The notes under the pieces: model-generated
Databases searched by the model: none
Told to the model about the DNA's origin: nothing
Seen by the model: the letters and a program-made list of their open reading frames with translations, nothing else
Made by a program: the position numbers and the translations under genes
Source: Leptospira kemamanensis
GTDB lineage: Bacteria; Spirochaetota; Leptospiria; Leptospirales; Leptospiraceae
DNA length: 64,000 bases
Direction: 5' to 3'
NCBI RefSeq assembly: GCF_004769665.1
Contig: NZ_RQGG01000043.1
Location: 247,185 to 311,184 of the forward strand
Shown: positions 30,100 through 39,359 of the stretch, piece after piece
Layout: each line of letters starts with the position of its first letter
Numbering within the stretch: position 1 is the first letter of the stretch

Positions 30100-31254
30100 T
30101 TAGTCCTTCACGGTAAAACTAGAGCGAATGGTATTCCAATACGTAACGGCAATTTCCTTTTCCCGTTTTGGATAGGATAAAGATAAAAAATACCCTCTTG
30201 GTGCATTGTATACATAGTATTCCATCATCTCCATAGGGATAGGATTTCCTATCTCATCCACTTCCACCCATTCACTCAAATATCCTCCATTTTGTTCGGT
30301 TCGTTTGAATTGAATCATCCTCATTTGGCTTTTGGATAAAGAACGAACCGAATCCCAAAACACAAAATAATTTTTTGAGTTCCGAAGTGGTCTCAGTTTA
30401 TCAAAACTAGAACCGATGGACAATATGATTTTGGGTAAGGTTTTTTTATTTTTTCCAGAGGTTTGCAGTTTTAAAGCTTCGTCCCATTCTGTTTGCCCTT
30501 CAGGAAGATAATTGGACAAAAATTTCACGAATCGGACGATCCGATAGATGCTATCTCGGTTTTCTCCATACATTCCTAAACGAGTTCCATAGAGACCTTC
30601 ATATCGTAAGGAAGACGGGATTTTCAATCGGTATCGAAACGACTCCGATTCCAAATACAAATAGTCCATGGGAGAGATTTCATCCACATAACAGCCATAA
30701 GGATCACTCACTAAATCCAATGGAATGGTTTGGTCCGACCATTCATTGGCAGCTCGGTTTGTGATTTCATTGGAACGAATGAGCCATTCGGGAAAAAAAC
30801 CCGGGTCTTTTTCTTTTTTTAAGCGGTAACAAAGATGAATTCCTTTTCCGAGGAATACAACATCCTTTTCCTTACGCACTTCATACAGAACTTCCACTTC
30901 TTTGGCGGCGATATCTGCTTCCATTTGCGCGGGAAATTCTTTGTAGTATTCATCATCGATCAAAAATCGAATTTTGCCTGAAGGGGAAACTAAGTAGTTA
31001 CGACCAAAACGATCTTTTTTTTTCACGGAAGATTGTTTGTTTTTGAATTCAGATAAAAAGCGGTGGTAACTTCGAATCTCTTCTTCTTCTGCATCGGGAA
31101 TCCAGGGTTTTTGGAGTAAGGGATCCACGATGATTTCTGTTTTGGGTTGGGAATGGAGAGAAAAACTGACAACCGCTAATAGAAATAGGTAACGAACAAA
31201 GATGATCTTTGGTATGGATCGAATTTTGAGAGATGAGTTCTCTCCTTCCATCAT
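30100..31254 (-). CDS. Hypothetical exported protein
   Basis: The 384-residue protein has a signal sequence (hydrophobic core FVRYLFLLAVVSFSL, predicted cleavage near LHSQP). The rest is a soluble domain rich in Tyr, Lys and Glu, with three cysteines. No motif I know is present. It begins immediately after the stop codon of the 488-aa gene (TAAATG), so translation is coupled. It is followed 13 nt later by the membrane gene. The set looks like a Leptospira-specific envelope operon; function is unknown. Confidence 0.65.
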   Translation of the reverse strand: MMEGENSSLKIRSIPKIIFVRYLFLLAVVSFSLHSQPKTEIIVDPLLQKPWIPDAEEEEIRSYHRFLSEFKNKQSSVKKKDRFGRNYLVSPSGKIRFLIDDEYYKEFPAQMEADIAAKEVEVLYEVRKEKDVVFLGKGIHLCYRLKKEKDPGFFPEWLIRSNEITNRAANEWSDQTIPLDLVSDPYGCYVDEISPMDYLYLESESFRYRLKIPSSLRYEGLYGTRLGMYGENRDSIYRIVRFVKFLSNYLPEGQTEWDEALKLQTSGKNKKTLPKIILSIGSSFDKLRPLRNSKNYFVFWDSVRSLSKSQMRMIQFKRTEQNGGYLSEWVEVDEIGNPIPMEMMEYYVYNAPRGYFLSLSYPKREKEIAVTYWNTIRSSFTVKD

Positions 31255-32721
31255 TTATACCTGGAATTTGGATTGGATGAAATTGAGAGCCATGGTGAAG
31301 ATTTTCGAAAATTCCTTTTTATGAGTTTCTTCATTCACCCGTGATAAGATGCCACGAAGTAAGGTTTGCACCTGCGCATAATTGGGAACTTCGTAAAAAG
31401 ACTTTTGGATATGGGGCCAAGCCATCTTCACAATCTGCATAAATTCAGGACTTCCTTTTTTGAATTCCTGAATCATTCGATCTAACGTCAGTTTGACGAT
31501 CTGATAGTTTTTGATTTTTTTGACGATCCCTTTTAGAACTTCTGGTTTGAGTTCCGATTTGGAACTCATCATTTGGAAAAGGGAATTCCAATCCACTACT
31601 TCATTTTTTTGTTCTTTTAAAACTTGTGTGCGTAACGAAACCACTGCTTTGTCAAATTCGGATAATGTACGCAACCAATTTTGGTAACCTACTTGGTCAC
31701 CTTTGGTTTGGTAGGTGGTAATGGTTTGCACCAAATCCATAAATTCTTTGACGGAATAATTGCCAAGGCGCACCAAATTGAGATCAGGCGGTGGTGGAGG
31801 TGGAGTTACTTCTTCTTCGTATTCAATTCCTAAGTCATTTGAAAAATCATCCTCTTCGTCAGAGTTGGATGAGGAAGACTCACTTCCCCCGGAAGAATCA
31901 TCAAATTCTAAATCTTCAATTTCATATTCTTCTTTCGGATTGGCAGATGCGGAGTTAGAACTACTTTCTGAATGAGGAGTGTCGGTAACTTCAGGTCCGA
32001 TTTTGATTTCTAAACGTTCTCCAGTGAGAGTATCACCAAAGGTTTCTACAATTTCTAGTAGGATGGATTTGTCCTTTTCGGGAATTAAGGATTGTTTTTT
32101 GACAACAGGCGTAGGAGGAGCATTGGCAACGGCAAGAGCTTCTGTTAAGGATACAGGTTCTTTTTCGGAATCAGTTCCTGCTGGCATGGCAAGGGCTGCT
32201 TTCGCGGAAGCAGCCATGAGGCCTTGTGGTTCGATGATCTCTCCCGTGAGTGGATTTTCGAGAACCATCAAAATGCCTTTTTGTGCGAACACAAAGTCCT
32301 TGGGATGAGTGACTTGTAAACGTTCTACGATTTCTTCTGTGATGGAAGTATAACTTGGTGCAGGTGCATTTTCCAATTTATCCAATTCTTGGCTTTTGAG
32401 TTTCTCTTGGACCTTGGATAAAACTTCGATAAAATTGGAATTGAGGTAAGCGGAAACTTCTTCTTTTGGCACACCTAAGATTGTGGCAAATTGGGGCAGA
32501 TGTTCAAAGAACTGATCTGTTTTTTTGATATTCCCCGTCATGTAGGACTTAATTTGTTTTGCCACCTCGTCCACTTTGGCCGGGTCCATTTTTTTGGCTT
32601 TGAGCAGGCGTTTGAAAATATCGATATGAGCATGGAAATAGGACAAAAATTCCCCATACGCGGTGAATTCATATTCGCCCTGTCCTTTTTTCTCTAACAC
32701 TTTTTTAGAATTTTCTGCCAT
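31255..32721 (-). CDS. Large hypothetical protein with acidic/proline linker
   Basis: The 488-residue cytoplasmic-looking protein has an alpha-helical N-terminus (residues 1-130, Lys-rich), a middle part with an Ala-rich segment, a low-complexity linker of Ser, Glu and Asp (about 250-308, e.g. GGSESSSSNSDEEDDFSND) ending in six prolines, and a helical C-terminal domain (about 315-488). It has no signal peptide or membrane helix. It is the first gene of an operon with two envelope genes and is divergent from a small lipoprotein gene. I recognise no family. Confidence 0.7.
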   Translation of the reverse strand: MAENSKKVLEKKGQGEYEFTAYGEFLSYFHAHIDIFKRLLKAKKMDPAKVDEVAKQIKSYMTGNIKKTDQFFEHLPQFATILGVPKEEVSAYLNSNFIEVLSKVQEKLKSQELDKLENAPAPSYTSITEEIVERLQVTHPKDFVFAQKGILMVLENPLTGEIIEPQGLMAASAKAALAMPAGTDSEKEPVSLTEALAVANAPPTPVVKKQSLIPEKDKSILLEIVETFGDTLTGERLEIKIGPEVTDTPHSESSSNSASANPKEEYEIEDLEFDDSSGGSESSSSNSDEEDDFSNDLGIEYEEEVTPPPPPPDLNLVRLGNYSVKEFMDLVQTITTYQTKGDQVGYQNWLRTLSEFDKAVVSLRTQVLKEQKNEVVDWNSLFQMMSSKSELKPEVLKGIVKKIKNYQIVKLTLDRMIQEFKKGSPEFMQIVKMAWPHIQKSFYEVPNYAQVQTLLRGILSRVNEETHKKEFSKIFTMALNFIQSKFQV

Positions 32722-32815
32722 AACCGAATCTCATCCAATGCATAGGAAAAGTCACAAGGGTCAAGATTTTTACGAACCGATTGACGAAATGGTAGTAGAG
32801 AAGAGTCTTAGTGTT

Positions 32816-33085
32816 ATGAAACGTTTTTTTTTACTGATTGTGCTTAGTTTTGTCGTGTTCTTCTCTACATCTTGTAGCGAACGAAAAGACACAACCTTAC
32901 AGAGAAACCTTTTTACCTTCCTGGTTTCCTGCACGGGAGGAAGTTTAGACGCTTGTAATTCCGGTTGTGCTGCTCAGTACCCAGACATCACAGGACCCAA
33001 TTACACAGCTGCGTCTACTTGTTTTAGCAATTGTACTACCAATTGCAATTTATCCGGAACTCTTTTGTTACTAACCAACAAATAA
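32816..33085 (+). CDS. Small cysteine-rich lipoprotein
   Basis: I place the start at the ATG at 32816, giving 89 aa, because it begins a clean lipoprotein signal MKRFFLLIVLSFVVFFSTSC; upstream in-frame codons overlap the divergent gene. The mature part carries six further cysteines spaced as C-x6-C-x3-C-x14-C-x3-C-x3-C (VSCTGGSLDACNSGC... and STCFSNCTTNC), suggesting disulfides or metal binding. It runs convergently into rsmE with a 2-nt gap. The exact family is unknown, though such small Cys-rich lipoproteins are common in Leptospira. Confidence 0.72.
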   Translation: MKRFFLLIVLSFVVFFSTSCSERKDTTLQRNLFTFLVSCTGGSLDACNSGCAAQYPDITGPNYTAASTCFSNCTTNCNLSGTLLLLTNK

Positions 33086-33087
33086 AT

Positions 33088-33771
33088 TCAAACGGTTCCA
33101 TAGACCAAAAAACTCGCGGCGACTATGCCGCAAGTTTCCGTTCGGAGCACCCCACCAGGTAAGGTGACACGAACGATTTTGTTTTCTTCCATCCATTTTT
33201 CTTCATCCACATGATACCCACCTTCTGGCCCAATCACAGGAATTCTGTTTTGTAAGGAAATCATCTGAAACGGCTTTTTTCCAAAGGGATGGAATACCAC
33301 CAAACTTTCTTTATGTGCTTCCATCCAATCTTTTGCAGATTCAATCGAAAGTTTTAAGATCTCTGTTTGTTTGGATTGGGCGGCCGCTTCTTTTACAATT
33401 TTTTCTGCTCGATCCAAATTGAATTCTTTGCGAATGGAATGGCGAAAGACTAAAAATACCACTTGATCCAAACCAATCTCTGTCACTTTCTGTAGGAAAA
33501 AATCCAAACGATTTCCTTTTGGAAGTGCGATGGCTATTTTTTTCGGATTTGTTTTTTTTGGTACAAATTCTTCCGACTGAAAGGAGATGTCTTTGGAATT
33601 GGGTGTGTATACATAATTAAAGAGACCACCTTCTCCATCACGAATCTGAATGATGGTAGATTCGTTTTGCAAACGAAGAGCCCGAAGGTGATTTAACTCT
33701 TCTTTGGAAAGTTGTATAAATTCTTTTTTTAGAAAGGGTGTCCGAAAGAGGATGAGACCTGGCTCTACCAA
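33088..33771 (-). CDS. rsmE: 16S rRNA (uracil1498-N3)-methyltransferase
   Basis: The 227-residue protein is a SPOUT-class methyltransferase. It has an N-terminal PUA-like domain (LNHLRALRLQNESTIIQIRDGEGG), the central IAIALPKGNRLDFFLQKVTE and KEAAAQSKQTE, and the C-terminal knot motif VIGPEGGYHVDEE...LPGGVLRTETCGIVA that binds SAM. The start is TTG (33771), 8 nt after the stop of the LolA-like gene. It methylates U1498 of 16S rRNA. Confidence 0.93.
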   Translation of the reverse strand: MVEPGLILFRTPFLKKEFIQLSKEELNHLRALRLQNESTIIQIRDGEGGLFNYVYTPNSKDISFQSEEFVPKKTNPKKIAIALPKGNRLDFFLQKVTEIGLDQVVFLVFRHSIRKEFNLDRAEKIVKEAAAQSKQTEILKLSIESAKDWMEAHKESLVVFHPFGKKPFQMISLQNRIPVIGPEGGYHVDEEKWMEENKIVRVTLPGGVLRTETCGIVAASFLVYGTV

Positions 33772-33779
33772 AATGATTG

Positions 33780-34550
33780 TTACCGGCTCAAGTTATCCAC
33801 ATTAAAAAGGGAAGCATCGGGATTTACCGTTTTGTCCACTTCTTGGATTTCCCACACAGTGATACTACCTGTATTTAAGTCTAACATCTCCAATCGAGAG
33901 GCTTTTTGGATTTCTTCCACTTTGCCTCCATTGTCTTTGATTTTAACAGGACCATATTTTAAGTTCAAAGTTTTGAATAAAATTCCATCCCGGTCATGAA
34001 AATCGACGCGGTATGGTTTTAGGTCTTTTTTACCAACAAGTAAGACTAACTTCTTATAAAAATAAGGCAAAATGGGTTTGAGGGAAACACGGTAATACAC
34101 TTCCCCACCAATTTCCAAATCCCCATTCACAAGAGGATTGTAATTGGCCTGATAGGAATAACCTGACATGTCCACATAAAAGAATCCTGTACCCATCAGG
34201 GATTCGTATTTTTCATCATCCGTTTTACGAAAGAGTTTCGCACTGAGAACATTGAAGAAAAATACATTCTCCCCTTCATCTTTTGTGAGTAATTTAGATT
34301 CTAAACCTCTCCCTTTGCGATCAAACAAAAGCAGAGCATCTTCCCCATTAAAAAATCTGTTAATTTTCCATGTTTCAGATGTTCCATTTCTACGAATGAG
34401 CACGTAAGTTCCTTTCACGAGACCTTTTCCGAAATCCATTTCTCGGTCGAGCCTCGCTAAAAGTTCCTGCGCCGACAAACTTGTATCAGGCGCTTGTGCC
34501 TCCAGAGAGGCAAAACACAAAAGGAAAGATAAAATCAAAATTTTTCGCAT
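33780..34550 (-). CDS. TP0789-like LolA-fold outer-membrane lipoprotein-sorting protein
   Basis: The 256-residue exported protein has a cleavable signal peptide (MRKILILSFLLCFASLEAQA). The domain typical of TP0789-like proteins (LolA-like superfamily) follows, with GTYVLIRRNGTSETWKINRFF, LLTKDEGENVFFF, MGTGFFYVDMSGYSY and YYRVSLKPI. Family members are periplasmic and proposed to bind lipids or lipoproteins. It has a different gene context from the classical lolA and lies between guaB and rsmE on the same strand. Role by family inference only. Confidence 0.75.
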   Translation of the reverse strand: MRKILILSFLLCFASLEAQAPDTSLSAQELLARLDREMDFGKGLVKGTYVLIRRNGTSETWKINRFFNGEDALLLFDRKGRGLESKLLTKDEGENVFFFNVLSAKLFRKTDDEKYESLMGTGFFYVDMSGYSYQANYNPLVNGDLEIGGEVYYRVSLKPILPYFYKKLVLLVGKKDLKPYRVDFHDRDGILFKTLNLKYGPVKIKDNGGKVEEIQKASRLEMLDLNTGSITVWEIQEVDKTVNPDASLFNVDNLSR

Positions 34551-34559
34551 GTGATTTCT

Positions 34560-36086
34560 TTATTCAGCTCTCATTGATGGTTTTGTATAAGAATACAATC
34601 CATGAACACTTCCTTGGGCCTGTGCTGATTCCGTTCTACGTTCAAAACGAAGTTTTCCTTCTCGAAGTGCCTTATGGAGATCAGTGATATTGCGGTATCC
34701 CATATCTTGGAAACTTTGACGAAGACCTTGCACCAGGTAGGGAATGAGATTAAGAACCGAACCTTTGTCCACAACATAACCAGAGACACCTTGTGCTACT
34801 TTGATCTTTTGGGATTCAGAGAAATATCGTTTGTCCCCACCCTTACTCATCGCTTCCAAACTCGCCATTCCTCTGTATTTTTTTAGACGAATTCCATTCT
34901 CATAAAAATACTCACCGGGTGCTTCTTTTGTTCCCGCAAACATGGAACCCATCATACACATGGATGCTCCAATCGCAAGTGCATTGGCAATATCACCAAT
35001 GTTTGAGATTCCACCGTCAGCAATCACGGGAACTCCATGTGCTTGTGCATACTCGGCAGTTTTGAAAACTGCAGTCGCTTGTGCACGGCCAACTGCCATG
35101 GTATCTTGTGTGATACAAATGGAACCAGGTCCCATTCCGATCCTAAGACCATCAGCCCCAGCAGCAATTAAATTGGCAGCTTGTGCTTTGGTCACCACGT
35201 TCCCACCAATCACATCAATGTTTGGGAAATTGGATTTAATCCATTGGATCATCTCAATTTGGTAACTAGAATTTCCTTGGGCGGAATCAATGATGATAGC
35301 ATCCACACCCACAGCTGCAAGAGCTGCCATCCGATCGCGTGACTCTGGTAAGGTGGAAAGTGCTGCTCCCACACGAAGTCGTTTTTGGTCATCTTTCGAG
35401 GATTGAGGAAACTCTTTGTTTTTTTTCAGGTCACTACGGCAAATGAGTGCAACCAGTTTTCCTTGTTTGTCAACGATAGGGAGTTTTCCTTTTTTACTCG
35501 TGCGAAGGATGTCGTTTGCTTCTCGTAAGCTGATACCTACGTTTGCAGTAATGAGTTCAGTTGTCATCACCTTACCGAGTTTAATGTCACGATCTCTTTC
35601 AAAATCCACATCTCGGTTGGTCACAATGCCCACTAACTTGGTGCTTGCGGTTCCATCTTCTGTGATGGGGATTCCACTGAAACCATACTTTTCTTTTACG
35701 GCATCTAAATCAGCAAGGGTATGTTCCGGAGAAAGTAAAATCGGATCTTTGATAAATCCATTTTCAAATCGTTTGACCTTACGGACCAAATCAACTTGTT
35801 CCTCTATCGTATTATTATAATGTATGATTCCAATTCCACCCATCAATGCCTGGGCAATCGCCATCTCAGACTCTGTGACTGTGTCCATCGGAGAACTCAT
35901 AAGTGGTCTTTTGAGAGATATATTTTTAGAAAGTTTTGTTTCGAGATCCACATCGCTTGGATTGAAGTCTATATATCCGGGTAGTACTAAAAAATCTCGA
36001 TACGTGAGTCCCATGTTGACCGAGAAGAGCTCTTGTCCACTGACTCCATCGAAAAGCTCAGATCCTGGTAGGGGGTGATTTGACAT
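34560..36086 (-). CDS. guaB: Inosine-5'-monophosphate dehydrogenase
   Basis: The 508-residue enzyme has the N-terminal [15 protein letters not shown], two CBS repeats (about 115-230, e.g. GIPITEDG and [14 protein letters not shown]), the NAD-binding [10 protein letters not shown] region (usually H at the G position varies), the K-loop [16 protein letters not shown] with the catalytic Cys, and the [13 protein letters not shown] phosphate site. It converts IMP to XMP for GTP synthesis. A strong AGGAAGGA ribosome site precedes the ATG. It is divergent from the PilZ-like gene. Confidence 0.97.
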   Translation of the reverse strand: MSNHPLPGSELFDGVSGQELFSVNMGLTYRDFLVLPGYIDFNPSDVDLETKLSKNISLKRPLMSSPMDTVTESEMAIAQALMGGIGIIHYNNTIEEQVDLVRKVKRFENGFIKDPILLSPEHTLADLDAVKEKYGFSGIPITEDGTASTKLVGIVTNRDVDFERDRDIKLGKVMTTELITANVGISLREANDILRTSKKGKLPIVDKQGKLVALICRSDLKKNKEFPQSSKDDQKRLRVGAALSTLPESRDRMAALAAVGVDAIIIDSAQGNSSYQIEMIQWIKSNFPNIDVIGGNVVTKAQAANLIAAGADGLRIGMGPGSICITQDTMAVGRAQATAVFKTAEYAQAHGVPVIADGGISNIGDIANALAIGASMCMMGSMFAGTKEAPGEYFYENGIRLKKYRGMASLEAMSKGGDKRYFSESQKIKVAQGVSGYVVDKGSVLNLIPYLVQGLRQSFQDMGYRNITDLHKALREGKLRFERRTESAQAQGSVHGLYSYTKPSMRAE

Positions 36087-36183
36087 AATTATCCTTCCTT
36101 TTTCTACTTTAGGTAAGAAAACTCTGCGTGCAAGAGAATTTCAGGTGAAAATGGGCCGATAATAGTAAGTAACACGACCTTTT

Positions 36184-37341
36184 ATGGAAACAGTAGAAAG
36201 AAATAAACGTTCCTTGGATGTTTTTTCCGACACGGAAAAAAAACTGCATGTTTTAACGAAATTTTTGTTAAACCAAGAGTTGAATCTAAAAGATGACGTG
36301 CATTCCGGCGAAATTTGTTATCTGAAAAAAGTTTCCCAAGATGGAAACAAAATCCTCGTGGGTGTGCGCCCCACCATCACCCTATCTGTAGGCCAAAAAA
36401 TCACTCTCTACAAAATTCTTGGGCGTTACCTCCACTTAGAATGTACGGTGGAACAAGACAAGGGTGAGTCACAATACATCCTTCAATTGAATAAAATTGC
36501 CATCGCCAAAAAAGACAGAGAAAGTTCGAGAATCCCAGTGCCTCCTGGGTCCGCCTGGATCACCAATGTGGTTTCTAGCAAAGCCAAAATCGAAACCGAT
36601 ATGTTCCATGTGCCAACTGCTGTGAAGGTGAACTTCCAGGATTACGAAACAAAACTCAAAAACAGCGTGGATTTTATTAAAATATCTACCTTCAATTCAA
36701 GGGAAGATAGCGAAGTCATCAAACTGATCAAAAAATCGAAAAAAGGTCTACTGCTGGAAGACGTAAATAATAGGGAATGTTACGAAACTTCACCTAACGA
36801 GGACTTTATCGTTTTTGCTGATGAAATAGACGAAGACATCAACAAAGAAATCAACAACCGTCGAAATTTAAAAATCAAATCCGAACTCATCCTTCCTGTT
36901 TTGTATTTGAATGATGAAGATGAATCCATCCCCATCGGTTACATTCATATGCAAAGCAAAACAGAAAATTTTGACCTCTTAAAAGCCATGGAGATGAAAA
37001 CTCTTTGTTTTGAGATGGTTGACCGAATCCGCCATTCCAACATGATCAAATCAGATGGAAAATTTCCTGTTATCGATATCTCGGAAGGTGGACTGAAAGT
37101 CATCGTTGACCATCCCGATCTCATCCAAAGTTTACCAAAACTTTCGGGTTTCCAATTTGATATCTTTTTTAAGATGCAATCCCCTCTCACTGCTTTTGGA
37201 CAAATCAAAACCATTACCAAAAATGAAGAAGGCCACCTCACCGTGGGACTTGCGATTGCAGGCCACTCTTCCCGAGCTGGTGAGAAAAAACGATTTTTAG
37301 AAAACGTAGAATTCTTTCGCAAACAACTCCAAAAGAATTAA
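36184..37341 (+). CDS. DUF1577/PilZ-like c-di-GMP-responsive candidate
   Basis: The 385-residue protein matches what I recall of DUF1577, a family described from Leptospira. Residues 1-110 look like a YcgR-N-type beta domain (SGEICYLKKVSQDGNKILVGV). The middle resembles a degenerate GAF-like region. Residues about 275-370 resemble PilZ, with MVDRIRHSN as a possible RxxxR-like segment and VIDISEGGLKV matching the PilZ D/NxSxxG motif. I infer cyclic-di-GMP binding but the arginine motif is imperfect. It is monocistronic and divergent from guaB. Confidence 0.65.
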   Translation: METVERNKRSLDVFSDTEKKLHVLTKFLLNQELNLKDDVHSGEICYLKKVSQDGNKILVGVRPTITLSVGQKITLYKILGRYLHLECTVEQDKGESQYILQLNKIAIAKKDRESSRIPVPPGSAWITNVVSSKAKIETDMFHVPTAVKVNFQDYETKLKNSVDFIKISTFNSREDSEVIKLIKKSKKGLLLEDVNNRECYETSPNEDFIVFADEIDEDINKEINNRRNLKIKSELILPVLYLNDEDESIPIGYIHMQSKTENFDLLKAMEMKTLCFEMVDRIRHSNMIKSDGKFPVIDISEGGLKVIVDHPDLIQSLPKLSGFQFDIFFKMQSPLTAFGQIKTITKNEEGHLTVGLAIAGHSSRAGEKKRFLENVEFFRKQLQKN

Positions 37342-37397
37342 ATGGAAACAATCGGAATCGAATCGATTCTGACCTGGAGCGTATAACGCAAGTTTGG

Positions 37398-39314
37398 TTA
37401 CAATTCCCCATACCCTAACACTTCGTGGCACCATCTTTCTTCCAAGCTTCTTGCCGAAAACGTAATCGTTTCTGGGTCCATTGCCTCTTTTAAAAATTGC
37501 CAATCCTTGGGAGTGACCGTCTCCCCGTTCACAAGATAAAAATAAGAATCTTCTGGATCCAATTGGGAAATCTCTTCGGGGGGGATCCTCTCATAAACTA
37601 AAAAGGATTCCGTTCCTTCTAAGTCGTTACGCCAATTTCGTAAATTCTCCTTCCCTTCTGGGAGAACAAAAACCAAACGGTGTTGTAAGTTTTCGCCTCG
37701 GTAAGCCAATGTTTTGGCTAAGTAAGAATTACGATTGGAGTTTAGAACTTTCTCCATTGCAGATATTTCATTTGGTTTGGGAACTTGTGGTAACGTGATT
37801 ACAAAATCAATCGTGCAAAACGGTTCTTTTACGATTTTCCATTGGATGATTGATAGAATCTCACGAAGCGATTCACCCAAAGAATTTGGATGAAACCAAA
37901 CACTTTGGTGGCGCGTCCCTCGTTCCATAGATTGTATCTCGTTTTGTTTTCCTTCCCTTACATGATTCGGATACCAATCAAATCGATCTCTAAGCTTAGG
38001 ATCTCGTTCACATAAAAAAGGACGAGGAAATTCGTCTAACCTTCGTTCCAATAAGTCTTCTGCAAAATACACAGAATCTCGTAAGGATTCCGGGCTAAAA
38101 TTGGGTGTTTGGATGATTCGATAAGGTGGAGTTGGCATATAAATGAGGCCTTCTTTTTCGGCATCTTTACGCATACTTGTTCCTGGCAAAACAGAAAGAG
38201 GAAAGGCCTGAACCCACTCACCTAATCCATGTTCTAAGAAAAAATGAATTCCTCGTTCCACATCCTCCGGTGTATCACCAGGAAGACCAATGATGAGATC
38301 AAGCAGTAAGTCAATCCCTTCCCCCGCGAGCATCTTTGCCACTTCCGCCACTTTATGAGGGCTCCCGAAACGTTTCACTCGTTTGAGAGTTTCTTCATTC
38401 ACTGACTGTAGTCCAAGTTCAATCCGATTAAATCCAGCTTTTCTAAGTTTGGTGGCAAGTTTGGGAGTGACTCCTTCCGAACGAAGTTCCGCAAACATCG
38501 TCATCTGTCCATCTTGGTTTACTTCGGCGATGGCATCTAAAAAATTTTCAAAACCTGGCCTATGATTGAAAGTGGGATCTAAAAATACAAGTTCCCTTGC
38601 TCCCTTCTCTTTTAAGTTGGAAATCAATTGTATCGTTTCTTTGATATCAAGGGTTCGTAAGTTTTGTGAAGACTTCGGATAAAAACAATACGTACACTGA
38701 GACTTACAACCCCTCACTGTTTCTAAATACGTCGAACGTTTGGGATTCACTGCAAGGTGGCCCGTTGTGTAAGGACTTGGAAAATCCGTCAAAGGGAAGT
38801 TTGCTGGTGCCGATTTCCCAAAGGCACTTAAGGTTCCGTCTTTTCTTCGATAGGCTACGTTTTCCAAATCTTCCAAAGAATCTTTTTTCAAAAGAGACTG
38901 CATCAGAGTTCGGAAATTGTGTTCCGCTTCGCCTGAAACGGCGATATCAAAGCCAGATTCACCGAGTACAAATGGGTTGTCTTCGTTTACCTCTGGCCCA
39001 CCAATTAGGATTTGGATATTTGGATTTCGTTTTTTGACTTCCTTTGCGATATACAGACTGCGTTCTGTATTCCAAAGATACAAAGATAAACCTAAAAAGT
39101 CGGGACCTTCTTTACAAATTCGATCAATTAAATCGAGGTCACCTAGGGAATCTGTATCTTCAGGTGGGATGACGGAAGGGGTGATGCCATGGATGGGATT
39201 TTCTTTTGCTTCTAAGCAACTAGCTAAACTAGCAGCTGCTAGGGGAACATTACCCGTGGCCGCAAAATAACTTGGTGGAGGAACGGGTAATTGCAAAAAC
39301 TGGATTTTTGCCAT
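37398..39314 (-). CDS. B12-binding-domain radical SAM protein
   Basis: The 638-residue protein has an N-terminal cobalamin-binding fold (residues 5-140, FLGLSLYLWNTERSLYIA and ILIGGPEVNEDNPFV) and a radical SAM core with the cluster motif TVRGCKSQCTYCFYPKS (CxxxCxxC) near residue 205, followed by ELVFLDPTFNHRPGFENFL and FNRIELGLQSVNEETLKRV. A DUF4080-like C-terminal region follows. The substrate is unknown; such enzymes commonly modify lipids, cofactors or natural products. It stands alone and converges with the PilZ-like gene. Confidence 0.88.
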   Translation of the reverse strand: MAKIQFLQLPVPPPSYFAATGNVPLAAASLASCLEAKENPIHGITPSVIPPEDTDSLGDLDLIDRICKEGPDFLGLSLYLWNTERSLYIAKEVKKRNPNIQILIGGPEVNEDNPFVLGESGFDIAVSGEAEHNFRTLMQSLLKKDSLEDLENVAYRRKDGTLSAFGKSAPANFPLTDFPSPYTTGHLAVNPKRSTYLETVRGCKSQCTYCFYPKSSQNLRTLDIKETIQLISNLKEKGARELVFLDPTFNHRPGFENFLDAIAEVNQDGQMTMFAELRSEGVTPKLATKLRKAGFNRIELGLQSVNEETLKRVKRFGSPHKVAEVAKMLAGEGIDLLLDLIIGLPGDTPEDVERGIHFFLEHGLGEWVQAFPLSVLPGTSMRKDAEKEGLIYMPTPPYRIIQTPNFSPESLRDSVYFAEDLLERRLDEFPRPFLCERDPKLRDRFDWYPNHVREGKQNEIQSMERGTRHQSVWFHPNSLGESLREILSIIQWKIVKEPFCTIDFVITLPQVPKPNEISAMEKVLNSNRNSYLAKTLAYRGENLQHRLVFVLPEGKENLRNWRNDLEGTESFLVYERIPPEEISQLDPEDSYFYLVNGETVTPKDWQFLKEAMDPETITFSARSLEERWCHEVLGYGEL

Positions 39315-39359
39315 ATCTCTTACCAGAATTCCTTATCCAATCCATTTACGCAAAACCTT

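Noticed and set aside
36945..37322. 125-aa reading frame antisense to the PilZ-like gene
   Set aside because: A shadow of the real gene in another frame; no family features.
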